A stretch of 64,000 nucleotides of DNA from Photobacterium gaetbulicola Gung47 (lineage in GTDB: Bacteria > Pseudomonadota > Gammaproteobacteria > Enterobacterales > Vibrionaceae). The first letter of the stretch is position 1, and each line of letters begins with the position of its first letter. The stretch is taken from NCBI GenBank assembly GCA_000940995.1, contig CP005973.1, forward strand, positions 1,798,001-1,862,000, written 5' to 3'. This document shows positions 17,040-26,257 of the stretch, piece by piece. Position numbers and translations under genes: made by a program. The notes under the pieces are model-generated. The model saw only the letters and a list, made by a program, of their open reading frames with translations. It was not told the origin of the DNA and did not search any database.

Positions 17040-17624
17040 CTCACCCACGTTAGCCTAACCAACGCAGACACCGCCGTTATAAACCTCCCTAATTCAGGCT
17101 CCTGCAGCCTCCGCCATAACTTGGATATAGATCTCAACAGCGACGGAGCTGCAGAACACTTTGTCTTGATACAAGACCGATATTTTTGTGGCAGCGGAGG
17201 CTGTACTGCCGTGATTTTCGACAATCAAGGGAACATCATCAGCCAGATGTCCGTGGTTAAACCCCCGGTATTGCTAGCGGAAAGTACCAGCAACGGCTGG
17301 CGTGATTTTATGGTATGGAGCAACGGTGCGTTTCGTCTGATGAAATCTAGCGGAGACTCTTATCCGACTAACCCTTCACTCGAGCCGGAAGTAGATAGAA
17401 ATGCCAGCCAACAAGCAGCAATGGCTAAAGTGGAGGAGACCGAGCTTTACCAGCAAGATGGATACGATATTGCCCCTACTAGAGCAACAAAGATATGGGC
17501 ACCGAGCAGTATCTACCATTTTACGTTCAAGCACTATGGTGATCCGCGCGCGGTGTATCATGCGCAAGTGGATATGGCGAGTGGGGTTGTAGAGATCAGT
17601 CATAACGCTGTGCCCGCAAAATGA
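17040..17624 (+). pseudogene. 5'-truncated gene for a secreted FG-GAP/EF-hand-like protein
   Basis: The frame to the stop at 17624 encodes about 194 plausible residues (HNLDIDLNSDGAAEHFVLI with a Ca-binding DxNxDG-like loop; CGSGGCTAVIFD; a conserved-looking C-terminus FKHYGDPRAVYHAQVDMASG). There is no signal peptide and no ATG until 17247. Upstream, the frame runs straight through the dehydrogenase terminator into its 3' end in another frame. Proteins with this DLNSDG...CGSGGC pattern are normally exported, so the 5' part seems lost. A TTG at 17121 could restart translation but lacks a ribosome site. Confidence 0.55.
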
Positions 17625-17663
17625 TGCCGGCACAGCAACAAATAGCGCTACCTATCTGGCGTG

Positions 17664-18050
17664 TTAAAAGTACACTCTAAAGCCCGCTCTGGCTTCTAGC
17701 TCAATATCGAGTTCGTCCAGGTAAACCGCAGGCGTCAAATCGACATAGAAGCCCATAGGGCGGACACGGAATTCTGCACCAATCCCCGGCGTCACGGCGA
17801 CATAGTGTTTGTTTCGATCGACGTATTGGCCCCCCAGGAACAAATACAACGGCGTCCCCTGAACAGCATAAGTTTTATTCACCCCAACACCGAAATTGTC
17901 ATCAAGGCTCACATTGAATCGAAAACCATTGTGCTTGAAGTCTACGCCCCAGAACGGATCACCAACTGACAAACCAATGCCGGTGCCTGCCTGTGCGCTC
18001 ATTGACGCGAACATGCCAAGCGCCAGAACTAGCGTCATTATCTTTTTCAT
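17664..18050 (-). CDS. small secreted beta-rich (outer-membrane-like) protein
   Basis: From the ATG at 18050 the product is 128 aa with a signal peptide (MKKIMTLVLALGMFASMSAQ, cleaved after AQA). The mature part has repeated Gly/aromatic strands (GIGLSVGDPFWGVDFKHNGF, GIGAEFRVRPMGFYVDLTP) and ends GFRVYF, a C-terminal Phe typical of outer-membrane barrels. An upstream in-frame start at 18095 would put 15 residues before the signal and is rejected. Function unknown. It converges with the truncated gene at 17040. Confidence 0.7.
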   Translation of the reverse strand: MKKIMTLVLALGMFASMSAQAGTGIGLSVGDPFWGVDFKHNGFRFNVSLDDNFGVGVNKTYAVQGTPLYLFLGGQYVDRNKHYVAVTPGIGAEFRVRPMGFYVDLTPAVYLDELDIELEARAGFRVYF

Positions 18051-18249
18051 AATATTTCCACTGCGATAAAAATCTGAAATATTAAAACGACGCAAACGAT
18101 AAAATGTTAAGAAGTCAGAGAATTAACTGACATTTGACAGAGCTGGCCAGGTTCAGGCCTTTGATGATTAATTGCTAGGCAAATTGAGAGTAATTAGGTA
18201 CTTAGTCACTCGAGCCTCAATGGCAGCACGGGAAACGGGAAGGAAAAAA

Positions 18250-18591
18250 TCAATAAGTCAGCTCAAATTTCACCGCGCCACTGTCAATATCGATATTGCT
18301 GTTATCCACCATGGCACCGCCCGCTTCGACAGAGATGCTGAAGTCATCCGTCGCATTGAACTTCAGCCCGGCACCAAACTCAGTAGGATCTTCAATATTC
18401 TTATTTTGGTAAATGCTGTAATTATCGCGCCCCGTATTATCGACCGGACGACTCCCCTGCCCCACAAACTCAACAGCTTGCTTGGAATTGGAGTCCTCGA
18501 TAAATATTTCCCCCAAAGCACGCTCTTTAGCGTGGGCTGCCCCTGTCATTAACGCGGCTATCAACAGTCCATGTCGCCAATGATCTATCAT
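18250..18591 (-). CDS. small secreted beta-rich protein of unknown function
   Basis: From the ATG at 18591 (ribosome site GAGGTG 4-5 nt upstream) the product is 113 aa. It has a signal peptide ending GAAHA and a mature part containing FGAGLKFNATDDFSISVEAG, finishing KFELTY with an aromatic last residue, as in short barrel or fibrous surface proteins. An in-frame ATG at 18609 would overlap the ribosome site. It lies 199 nt upstream of another small secreted beta-rich gene on the same strand; the two may work together but share no clear sequence similarity. Confidence 0.6.
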   Translation of the reverse strand: MIDHWRHGLLIAALMTGAAHAKERALGEIFIEDSNSKQAVEFVGQGSRPVDNTGRDNYSIYQNKNIEDPTEFGAGLKFNATDDFSISVEAGGAMVDNSNIDIDSGAVKFELTY

Positions 18592-18713
18592 GCGCACCTC
18601 ACAGCTCACTCATACACCTATAAAATTTGTAAACCATCGCCTTGTTAAAAACAATGCCCATGAGTTGTTGCACACTTATTTTTCAGAAAAATCCCCTCGT
18701 GCCAATGGCACAA

Positions 18714-19853
18714 CTAGACCGGATAGATGACACCGAGTGACGCCAAACCGGATGCACCAGTCACCTCAGGTGCATTACTTGGCAGACCATGGATACGCTG
18801 ACGGGCCAGCCACGCAAAGGCCATGGCTTCCATATAATCCGGGTCGATGCCGGCATCACGGGTATTGGCAACCGACCAATCAGGCAGTAGCTCTGCAAGG
18901 CGCTGCATCAGGAGCGGGTTATTCCCCCCGCCACCACAGACCAGCAACTGAGGTTGTCGGCCTTGGACAAAACGGGCCACCTGATCTGCAATCGTCTGGG
19001 CTGTAAACTGCAGCAAGGTTGCCTGCACATCCGGCTCCGAGACCGTTTCAGCTAATCCATTCAATTGGCCTTCCAGCCAAGGCAGGTTGTAATGCTCCCG
19101 CCCGGTGCTTTTGGGATATGAACGACTGACGTATGGGTCAACCATTAGCTGGCTCAACAGGCGCGGGTTAACGGTGCCGGAGGCAGCAAACTCACCGCCT
19201 TCGTCATATTTATGGCCCAAATGGCGATACACCCAGGCATCCATCAGCATATTGCCAGGACCGGTATCATAACCTATCACAGGCTGGCCTGGACGCAGCA
19301 CCGAAATATTGGCAATGCCACCAATATTCAGTACCACCGTTGTCGACTCTTGCTGTGCAAACAGGCCCTTGTGAAAAGCGGGTACCAAAGGTGCCCCCTG
19401 CCCACCCAGCGCCATGTCCTTGCGGCGAAAATCCGCCACGGTGGTAATGCCCGTTTTGGCTACCACAATATTGGCATCACCCAGCTGGATAGTGAACGGG
19501 GAATCACCATCCGGCTGATGGAAGACTGTCTGGCCGTGGTTTCCCACCGCCGTTACCGCAGAAGCCTCAATACCCGCTTTTTCCAGCAGTTGGTTGACCG
19601 CATCGGCAAACAAATGCCCGAGCTGGTGATCCAGCAGGCCAATTTGCTTTAGGTTCGTAGCCTGCCCCATGCAAACGTCAAGCAACGCAGATTTCAAGGT
19701 ATCTGGCATTGGGAAAGCATCGGTTGCCAACAACTCGGGCCGAGAAGCCTGTTCAGCTGCAGTTTCATTGCCGGCTTCAAAAGCGACCAAGGCGGTATCC
19801 ACCCCATCAAGGCTGGTCCCTGACATCACACCAATATAAAGCTCACGGGCCAT
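18714..19853 (-). CDS. anmK: anhydro-N-acetylmuramic acid kinase
   Basis: 379 aa from the ATG at 19853, preceded by AAAGGAAA; this matches the family N-terminus ELYIGVMSGTSLDGVD. ATP/sugar-kinase motifs are GTSLDGVD (about 11-18), NHGQTVFHQP (about 100), GGIANISVL and GYDTGPGNMLMD. AnmK opens and phosphorylates 1,6-anhydro-MurNAc to MurNAc-6-P in the cytosol during peptidoglycan recycling. Placement right after an M23 murein peptidase gene on the same strand (55 nt) fits a cell-wall turnover unit. A longer frame back to 19919 overlaps that gene and is not used. Confidence 0.95.
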   Translation of the reverse strand: MARELYIGVMSGTSLDGVDTALVAFEAGNETAAEQASRPELLATDAFPMPDTLKSALLDVCMGQATNLKQIGLLDHQLGHLFADAVNQLLEKAGIEASAVTAVGNHGQTVFHQPDGDSPFTIQLGDANIVVAKTGITTVADFRRKDMALGGQGAPLVPAFHKGLFAQQESTTVVLNIGGIANISVLRPGQPVIGYDTGPGNMLMDAWVYRHLGHKYDEGGEFAASGTVNPRLLSQLMVDPYVSRSYPKSTGREHYNLPWLEGQLNGLAETVSEPDVQATLLQFTAQTIADQVARFVQGRQPQLLVCGGGGNNPLLMQRLAELLPDWSVANTRDAGIDPDYMEAMAFAWLARQRIHGLPSNAPEVTGASGLASLGVIYPV

Positions 19854-19908
19854 AACATTTCCTTTCACAGACGCACATTCAAGACCAAGAAATGTGGATG
19901 CCGAAGGC

Positions 19909-20901
19909 TTAGCCTTCATCTCCCGTCATACCCTTTTCGTTGCTCGCCGTTTGGATCGGACGCGCAATATGAGGCGACTGGATTAACGTAACCTGCATCG
20001 ACACCACATTATTGATCATATCGAGTAACGACGCCCATTGGACGGTTTTCTCTCTTTCAAACAGGCTATCAAAATTATCAGGTGTCCATTCAACGAATGG
20101 GCGAGGATTCAATGCCCGTCCCAAAAAGCGAATCTCGTAGTGCAGGTGCGGGCCTGTCGATAAGCCTGTATTGCCTGTCCAACCGATCAGATCCCCTTTG
20201 CGAACAAACTGACCGCGCTTCACATTGAATTTCTTCATATGCGAATAGGTCGAGGTGAAGCCCATGGTGTGATCCAGTTTGAGGAAGTTACCCGAGCCCT
20301 TGTTGCTCGGCCGGGTGACTTCAACCACTCCATCAGCAGGCGCGTAGATCTCAGTACCGGTATTGGCTGCAAAATCCAACCCTAGGTGGCTCTTACGTTT
20401 GCCCGTTACCGGATGGACTCGGGTACCGAATTGCGATGACATCCGGATCCCCGGAGTCGGGCTACCATTGGGGATCATCCGAAACAGGGTTCCCCTCACC
20501 GCCGAGCTAATAGCGGCACTGTCTACCCGCTCTTCGAGGGTAAAGACTTCACCGTCTTCAGCAGTTTGCAGACCCAGGATGGTTTCCACATCATCAATTC
20601 GCAATGACAGGGCGTCCAGTTCCGCTTTTTTTTCATTGAGCTCTTCAAGCAGTTCTCGATTACTGGCACTTTCTTCGGACAAAGAGGCACTCAGTTGCTT
20701 TGCATGAACGTTGAGCAGGCTTAACTGCTGGCTCGAGTGGAGGTTGTCTTGGTAGAGGTTATAAACACTATACCCACCACCAGCGGCGGCAGCCAACAAC
20801 GCTGTTGCCACCAGTGCGATATACCGTTTCTTGAAACGGTTAATAAGGTAATGCGAGGTGCCACGATGATCGGACACCGAAATACAAATATTTTCTGACA
20901 T
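19909..20901 (-). CDS. membrane-anchored M23 (LytM/NlpD-type) peptidase
   Basis: 330 aa. One N-terminal transmembrane helix (about 28-48) is followed by a predicted coiled coil (about 55-110, SEESASNRELLEELNEKKAE). The C-terminal M23 domain (about 150-265) has the zinc ligands in HLGLDFAANTG and GPHLHYEI. The domain order resembles periplasmic endopeptidases that cut peptidoglycan cross-links, here with the full set of metal ligands, so probably active. It sits between the PilZ gene (9 nt upstream) and anmK, suggesting a three-gene operon. Confidence 0.9.
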   Translation of the reverse strand: MSENICISVSDHRGTSHYLINRFKKRYIALVATALLAAAAGGGYSVYNLYQDNLHSSQQLSLLNVHAKQLSASLSEESASNRELLEELNEKKAELDALSLRIDDVETILGLQTAEDGEVFTLEERVDSAAISSAVRGTLFRMIPNGSPTPGIRMSSQFGTRVHPVTGKRKSHLGLDFAANTGTEIYAPADGVVEVTRPSNKGSGNFLKLDHTMGFTSTYSHMKKFNVKRGQFVRKGDLIGWTGNTGLSTGPHLHYEIRFLGRALNPRPFVEWTPDNFDSLFEREKTVQWASLLDMINNVVSMQVTLIQSPHIARPIQTASNEKGMTGDEG

Positions 20902-20910
20902 GATGACTAT

Positions 20911-21294
20911 TCACGACTCGCCTGAATGTTTGTGCAAATCAGTTAGCTGTTCCAGCTCACGATGTAATAGTTCATCAGTGCCAACATTTAATTCGACCAA
21001 ACGCCGGAGGTGTCCAGCACTTTCTAAATCAATATGGAAGATATGCATACGTAAATAAGCAGCATCATGGTGAACTAACCGGGTTTCCATCCGCAGTTCG
21101 ATGTCTGAGTCGTGCAGGCAAAACGATATAAAATACTTATCGTCAGTATCTTGGGGCGACCAGCTCTCCGGCTTGGTCAGTAGGATACCCTGCAGGGACA
21201 GATCCCGAACTTCCGCCTGCCATTCACCATTGGCATTGTTCAGCGTAGCCGGAGCCTGATATAAAATACGACTAAAGTGACGACGTTCAACCAT
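20911..21294 (-). CDS. PilZ domain protein (c-di-GMP binding)
   Basis: 127 aa from the ATG at 21294; a GTG two codons earlier is possible. It has the two c-di-GMP signatures: an RxxxR in ERRHFSR (residues about 3-9) and D-x-S-x-x-G in RDLSLQGILL about 30 residues later. A single-domain PilZ protein usually acts as a cytosolic c-di-GMP receptor. It leads the unit with the M23 peptidase and anmK, hinting that c-di-GMP and wall remodelling are linked here. Confidence 0.85.
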   Translation of the reverse strand: MVERRHFSRILYQAPATLNNANGEWQAEVRDLSLQGILLTKPESWSPQDTDDKYFISFCLHDSDIELRMETRLVHHDAAYLRMHIFHIDLESAGHLRRLVELNVGTDELLHRELEQLTDLHKHSGES

Positions 21295-21565
21295 AATCAC
21301 TGCATTCTTTGTTGTTCTTTTATTAAACTAATTCTAATGATTATTCACTGATTAAACCAGATTTATCCTAATGCAGAATTAACAAAATTGAGGTTTTATG
21401 ATCTGAATACTGAAAGAGTGCCGATCTAGCAGGAACTTTCCCCCCACAAAGGTTGTGACCGAGAGAAAATAAAAATCGCCATTACTTTCACCAATATTTA
21501 GGCGACAAGATAATGACGATAATATCAGTATGGTTGCTTATCCCGCTAACGGGCATGGCGAAAGG

Positions 21566-22777
21566 TTAAGGCTGCAGTACTATGAGGCTATCAAGACTGA
21601 TGTCTTGCTGATAGTCCACCCCTGCCAGGCCGAAACCGTTCAGCGCCATAAAGTCTTGCTTGTAGCCGGCGTAGTCTCCCAGCTCAGTGAAGTTCTCCGC
21701 GCTCATCCTGGCCATGATTTCACTGACCTGCTGCTGCACTTCGGGATCAAGCTCCCAGTCATCCATTCGGATCAAGCGCTGCTCGTCGGTGGGCACGTCT
21801 TGCGGGTGATTAATGAGGGTGTAAAAACGGCCATTGAACAGCCGCTGCATTTGCTCGATGCACCCTTCGTGGGTTCCCTTCTGCTTCATCACCTTGAACA
21901 GAGCAAGCATATAAGGGGTAAAGGCCGGAATAAACACGCTGGCTTTGGTCACGAGGGCTTTGCAAACCGCAACATGGGCCTGACCACCAATCGCTGCGAG
22001 CTGGGTATTGAGTGTATCTGCCGTAGTATGCATATGCTCTTTGGCCCGGCCGAGGGTACCGTGGTGGTAGATCGGATAGGTCACTTCAGGGCCAATATAG
22101 GAGTAAGCCACCGTGCGGCAGCCTTGTGCCAGCACCCCCGCCTCAGACAGGCACTGTATCCAGTCAGCCCAATCCTCACCGCCCATCACTTTTACCGTAT
22201 CGGCAATCTCCTGCTCTGTCGCCTTTTCAACGGTCATTTCCGCCAGGCTGTCAGTTTCCAGGTTAAGAGTGGGGCCCACCACAGGCTGTCCTGTGGTCTT
22301 TATCACCGAGTGCCACATCTCACCGGTTTCTGGATTCGGGCGAACACCGGTCGCCAGGCTGTAGACCACCAAATCCACTTGCCCACCCAAATCTTTGTTG
22401 ATTGCCTCGATCACTTGCTGGCGAACCGGTTGTGAAAAGGCATCACCAACAATATTTGTCGCGATACGGCCCGCCTTCTCGGCTTCCTGCCTGAAGAAAA
22501 TATTGTTATACCATCCGGCGCTACCAACCCCTTTCTCACTGGGGCCACGTTCGAACGAAACGCCAATGGTGTCCGCTTCTGCCCCCCCAAAGGTATGGGC
22601 AATACGTGATGCTAGCCCGAATCCGGACGACGCCCCCAACACCAGCACCCGCTTCGCTCCATGCTCGATGGGTTTGGCCTGTTGCACGTAGTCAATTTGC
22701 TTGCGTACCGCTTGCTGGCAGCCATAAGGGTGGCACGAGCGTGCTACCACACCTTTGATCACTGGCTCAATAATCAT
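21566..22777 (-). CDS. fabV: enoyl-[acyl-carrier-protein] reductase FabV
   Basis: 403 aa, the typical FabV size (longer than FabI). The N-terminal motif IKGVVARSCHPYGC, the nucleotide-binding VLVLGASSGFGLASRIA (44-60) and the catalytic Y-x8-K pair (Tyr237, Lys246) are all present. FabV reduces trans-2-enoyl-ACP with NADH in fatty-acid elongation and is naturally insensitive to triclosan; it was first described in Vibrio cholerae. It is monocistronic, with a 265-nt gap before PilZ that shows nothing more than a short CCCG-CTAA-CGGG dyad at 21542. Confidence 0.95.
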   Translation of the reverse strand: MIIEPVIKGVVARSCHPYGCQQAVRKQIDYVQQAKPIEHGAKRVLVLGASSGFGLASRIAHTFGGAEADTIGVSFERGPSEKGVGSAGWYNNIFFRQEAEKAGRIATNIVGDAFSQPVRQQVIEAINKDLGGQVDLVVYSLATGVRPNPETGEMWHSVIKTTGQPVVGPTLNLETDSLAEMTVEKATEQEIADTVKVMGGEDWADWIQCLSEAGVLAQGCRTVAYSYIGPEVTYPIYHHGTLGRAKEHMHTTADTLNTQLAAIGGQAHVAVCKALVTKASVFIPAFTPYMLALFKVMKQKGTHEGCIEQMQRLFNGRFYTLINHPQDVPTDEQRLIRMDDWELDPEVQQQVSEIMARMSAENFTELGDYAGYKQDFMALNGFGLAGVDYQQDISLDSLIVLQP

Positions 22778-22910
22778 TGTTTACTCCAAAAACAGAAATC
22801 AAAAAACCACACATTAAGAGTCAATACTGATGCCACCCTAACGGAAATTAACCCATCGCAACAGCCAGCAAATCAATAAATGCATCGCCACTACTGATAT
22901 TCCTACCGGC

Positions 22911-23372
22911 CTATTTGGCCATATGCTGCTTCTCGTGCTCTAGCAGCCACACCTTGATATCCAGCCCTCCGGCATAGCCAGTCAACTTACCAGAGCGGCC
23001 AATCACCCGATGGCAAGGCACAATGATCGGCACTGGATTTTTGCCGTTGGCCGCACCGACAGCCCGCACGGCTTTGGGGTTGCCGATATGATTGGCAATA
23101 TCACCGTACGAGCAGGTTTCGCCGTACTCAATACCGCCCAGCGCCAGCCACACCGTTTTCTGGAAATCCGTTCCGGCCATATCCAGCTTGACCTCAAAAT
23201 GCTCCCGCTGCCCGTTGAAATATTCTGCCAGCTGCCGGCAGCAGTGCGCGGTGGTTTCTGATGGCTGTTGTTCCAGCTCAGGATCAACCGCAAACTCAAT
23301 GGCGGTAATCGCACCACCGCTTGCCCGTACATTCAGCCAGCCAATGGGGGTATTGATCAGTTGGTTGCTCAT
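22911..23372 (-). CDS. ogt: methylated-DNA--protein-cysteine methyltransferase
   Basis: 153 aa from the ATG at 23370-23372, which overlaps the stop codon of the upstream ada-alkA gene (ATGA) and has GGA about 8 nt before it. The active-site PCHRVIG and the following GKLTGYAGG are exact family signatures. The enzyme removes alkyl groups from O6-alkylguanine by suicide transfer to that Cys. The overlap means coupled translation with the glycosylase, so one transcript covers two alkylation repair routes. Confidence 0.95.
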   Translation of the reverse strand: MSNQLINTPIGWLNVRASGGAITAIEFAVDPELEQQPSETTAHCCRQLAEYFNGQREHFEVKLDMAGTDFQKTVWLALGGIEYGETCSYGDIANHIGNPKAVRAVGAANGKNPVPIIVPCHRVIGRSGKLTGYAGGLDIKVWLLEHEKQHMAK

Positions 23373-24745
23373 AACGTTTTCCATAAATAAAGGGTCAAAT
23401 AACTTTGCCAAGGCGCGGCCAGCTCCGGCTGACAAGGCCGTTTTTCCAAGGCCTTTTTTACTCCCAGGTCGCCGACAAGAAAAATATTGGGGTCACTCAA
23501 GCCGCGCATCTTAAGGTAATCCACCGTCCACGGCCCTATTCCCGGTAGCGCCAGCAATTCATTTGCATCCTCAATACCTTGCTCTGCCACATAACGCCCA
23601 AAGATCCGCAAGGTCTCACGGCGACGCTCAGGCATACCGAGCAAGTTCAGATCATACTCGCCTAAAGCCTCCGGCTCAGGGAAAAAATATCGTCCTGAAT
23701 GGTGACCCGGATTCATCAATATCAGCTTTTCAACCAGGTTCCTCGCCGCCTTCACTGAGACCTGCTGACCCAATATGGCGCGGATGCCGGCTTCGAAAGG
23801 ACTCCAAATGCCAGGAAGGCGCAGGCCCGTTTGCCCAAGGGGCTCCCCCATTGCGACTTCTATGGCACTATCAATCACCGCAGAGTCGGCATCCAAATCG
23901 AGGCAGCGGCGGATATTGGCAATCGCGCGGGGCAAGCACTGCAGATTGGAAAGGCTCAGCTCAACCCGAAAACACGCTTTGTCTTGTTCATAGTGTGCGG
24001 TGAACCAGCCCTGACCGTATTCTTTGCCAAATGTCCTGCCATAACTGTTTTCATCGAGCCACTCCAAGCCCTCGATCAGCCGAGAAGCGAAGAAATCGCG
24101 TACCGACGGCCAGTCGTAAGGCGGGCGATATGATAGAGTGACGGTCACCGTCTTCATCTGGTTTTTCCCTTCGCCTTGCTCGGCGCCATTGAGCTGCTTG
24201 CGCACTTGCGTTGGTGTTAGCGAAAAGTGCTGGTAAAAACAATCATTGAAACGCCGAATACTGTTAAAGCCACTGGCCAACGCAATATCGGTGATGGACA
24301 GTTGGCTTTCGTGCAGAAGCTTCTTGGCCAGCAGGCATTGCTGGTAAAGGCTGTAGGCTTTGGGCGACAGACCCATTTCATCATTGAACAGCCTGCGCAG
24401 GTAGCGATCGGTAACCCCGAGGCGTCCGGCCAGCTGTGCCAGGCCACTGTCAATCAGTGCCCCTTCATCAATCAAGCGCTGCGCCCGGACAAAGGTCGTA
24501 CTCTTGCCCCGCCATGCTGGCGATCCCGGCGCACTATCAGGCCGGCAGCGCAAGCAAGGCCGGTACCCTGCCTGAGCCGCAGTAACGGCCGAGGGAAAAT
24601 ACTCCACGTTTTTTTCCAATGGCGGTGGCGCCGGACAGATTGGGCGGCAGTAAATACCTGTCGTTTTCACGGCGGTAAAGAACAATCCGTCGTAGCGCCT
24701 GTCCCGGGCCAAGCGGGCCTGCTGGCATTGGGCAGGGCTCATCAT
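23369..24745 (-). CDS. Ada-AraC-AlkA fusion: DNA-3-methyladenine glycosylase with regulatory N-terminus
   Basis: 458 aa with three parts. Residues 1-75 form the Ada zinc domain with its four Cys (GIYCRPICPA, CLRCRPD), which senses methylphosphotriesters. Residues about 85-190 form an AraC-type HTH. Residues about 200-455 form an AlkA glycosylase with the helix-hairpin-helix LPGIGPWTVDYLKMRG and the catalytic Asp in VGDLG. AAGGAAA precedes the ATG at 24745. The protein probably senses alkylation damage, activates its own operon and removes 3-methyladenine; ogt overlaps its end. Confidence 0.93.
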   Translation of the reverse strand: MMSPAQCQQARLARDRRYDGLFFTAVKTTGIYCRPICPAPPPLEKNVEYFPSAVTAAQAGYRPCLRCRPDSAPGSPAWRGKSTTFVRAQRLIDEGALIDSGLAQLAGRLGVTDRYLRRLFNDEMGLSPKAYSLYQQCLLAKKLLHESQLSITDIALASGFNSIRRFNDCFYQHFSLTPTQVRKQLNGAEQGEGKNQMKTVTVTLSYRPPYDWPSVRDFFASRLIEGLEWLDENSYGRTFGKEYGQGWFTAHYEQDKACFRVELSLSNLQCLPRAIANIRRCLDLDADSAVIDSAIEVAMGEPLGQTGLRLPGIWSPFEAGIRAILGQQVSVKAARNLVEKLILMNPGHHSGRYFFPEPEALGEYDLNLLGMPERRRETLRIFGRYVAEQGIEDANELLALPGIGPWTVDYLKMRGLSDPNIFLVGDLGVKKALEKRPCQPELAAPWQSYLTLYLWKTL

Positions 24746-24852
24746 GGTAGCGTTTCCTTCGGTTCAAAACATTGTCAGGAAGATAGATTCTTCTTTTAGT
24801 CTACCCGGCTACCGAGACAAAACTAGCCACTTTCGGAACTCAATGATGAAAT

Positions 24853-25167
24853 TTACTTCAGCTTCACCGCCGTGCCGTATACCAAGATTTCTGATGCGCC
24901 CTGCATAATTGCACTCGTGGTAAAACGAACATTGACAATCGCATCGGCACCCAAGGATTCGGCTTCTGCGATCGCTCGCTGGGTCGCCTCCTGCCGGGCT
25001 TCGGTCAGCATCTCAGTATAGCCACGGATCTCACCGCCGAAGATAGTCTTAAACCCCGCCATGATATCGCGGCCAACATGCTTGGACTGCACCACGTTGC
25101 CAGTGACCGTGCCGAGCACCTGTGCAATTTCGCGACCATGGATTTCAGGGGTGGTTACATAGAGCAT
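24853..25167 (-). CDS. YbjQ / UPF0145 family protein
   Basis: 104 aa, the usual size. The conserved pattern is nearly full: MLYVTTPEI at the start, VQSKHVGRDIMAGF, GGEIRGYTEMLTEARQEA, and ADAIVNVRFTTS near the end. Family members form pentamers; the function is not established although they are sometimes labelled heavy-metal binding. It is monocistronic. Confidence 0.9.
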   Translation of the reverse strand: MLYVTTPEIHGREIAQVLGTVTGNVVQSKHVGRDIMAGFKTIFGGEIRGYTEMLTEARQEATQRAIAEAESLGADAIVNVRFTTSAIMQGASEILVYGTAVKLK

Positions 25168-25230
25168 ATTGTTATCCTTATCTTTATTAGCTACTTTTTT
25201 GACTGTATCCCATTACAAAGGTTCAGAGAG

Positions 25231-25259
25231 CAAAAAGCCAGCAACGATTCTGCTGGCTT
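25231..25259 (-). terminator. rho-independent terminator of the dienelactone hydrolase gene
   Basis: AAGCCAGCA (25235-25243) pairs with TGCTGGCTT (25251-25259), a 9-bp stem. On the minus strand TTTTTG follows. It is 29 nt past the hydrolase stop. Confidence 0.8.
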
Positions 25260-25287
25260 GGAATGGTTTAAAAAAGTGAAGAATGGT

Positions 25288-26064
25288 CTATTCCCATTCA
25301 ATATCATCGAGGAAGGTCAAAAAACGCTGCCAGGATTTGTAATCGGCATCTTGGCGGTAGTTATCCGAACCGTAGACAGTAAACGCATGCGGTGCGCCAC
25401 TATAGACAATCATTTCATTACTCACCCCGGCTTTTTCCAGCTCGCCCGATAATACCGCGAAATCAGACATTGGGATCGCGCTATCTGCTGCGCCATGCAG
25501 TACCAGAATGTTGCCCTTGGATTTCAAGTAGTCTTGCCCTTCCGGGGTTTGTAACCCACCGTGGAACGTCACAAAGCCTTTCATATCTGAACCCGAACGT
25601 GCGAGTTCCAACACCGCCGCGCCGCCGAAGCAATAACCCATGGCCACAGACTTATCGGTATTGGCACCGAGCGAGTCAGCCATTTGCAACGCGCCGTTCA
25701 TCAAGTCACGCATTTTCTGCCGGTCTTTGTACAGCTCGCCTGTATGCTGGCGTTTGTCTTTCACCTCTGTTGGCCTTACCCCAGCGCCAAACAGATCGGC
25801 GGCAAACACGGCATAGCCTTGCTCTGCCAACATTTCAGCCCGCTTAACCTCATAGTCGGTGAGCCCATCCCAGTCATGGATCAACAGTACCAAAGGCGCA
25901 TCTTCTGATGGTGAAATATAGTACCCCTCATAGGCTTCATCATTCACCTTGTACTCAATAGCCCTGCCCTCGGCAGCATTGGTTGCAAAGGTCATCAGTG
26001 TCAGTATCGATCCAATCGTCAATGTTCCTAGTGTCAATCTACCTGGCATAAACAGTGTTTTCAT
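25288..26064 (-). CDS. exported dienelactone hydrolase family protein
   Basis: 258 aa from the ATG at 26064, chosen for the GGAGCGG ribosome site; a longer frame to 26127 only adds residues before the signal peptide. The signal or anchor (about 8-30, ending TNAAEG) precedes an alpha/beta-hydrolase domain with the nucleophile Cys in GYCFGGAA, acid in HGAADSAIP and His in GAPHAF. The Cys nucleophile is the dienelactone hydrolase type rather than a Ser esterase. The substrate is unknown. The gene ends with a clear terminator and is alone. Confidence 0.87.
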   Translation of the reverse strand: MKTLFMPGRLTLGTLTIGSILTLMTFATNAAEGRAIEYKVNDEAYEGYYISPSEDAPLVLLIHDWDGLTDYEVKRAEMLAEQGYAVFAADLFGAGVRPTEVKDKRQHTGELYKDRQKMRDLMNGALQMADSLGANTDKSVAMGYCFGGAAVLELARSGSDMKGFVTFHGGLQTPEGQDYLKSKGNILVLHGAADSAIPMSDFAVLSGELEKAGVSNEMIVYSGAPHAFTVYGSDNYRQDADYKSWQRFLTFLDDIEWE

Positions 26065-26257
26065 ATCCGCTCCAGTTATCCCTATTGATTGCTTTACAAC
26101 TGAGTTCCCAGAAATAAGTGTAGGCAATCGATGACGAAAGTGTAGGAATAGCCTGACTACGCCCGTTTCATTATTGTGAATAAATTTATTGGCTTAGTGC
26201 TAATATACCTAGGTTAAGGTCAGCTAATGACTTGGGTACATTTACACGGAAGGCACC

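Noticed and set aside
16899..17624. A 241-codon frame starting inside the dehydrogenase gene
   Set aside because: Its first about 47 codons are the dehydrogenase 3' end and its terminator read out of frame; only the part after about 17040 looks like protein, so it is reported as a truncated remnant.
19854..19919. N-terminal extension of anmK overlapping the M23 peptidase gene
   Set aside because: AnmK homologues begin at the SGTSLDG-proximal Met, and the ATG at 19853 has its own AAAGGAAA ribosome site.
21530..22435. 301-codon plus-strand frame opposite fabV
   Set aside because: Antisense shadow; His/Cys-rich low-plausibility protein across a strongly conserved FabV gene.
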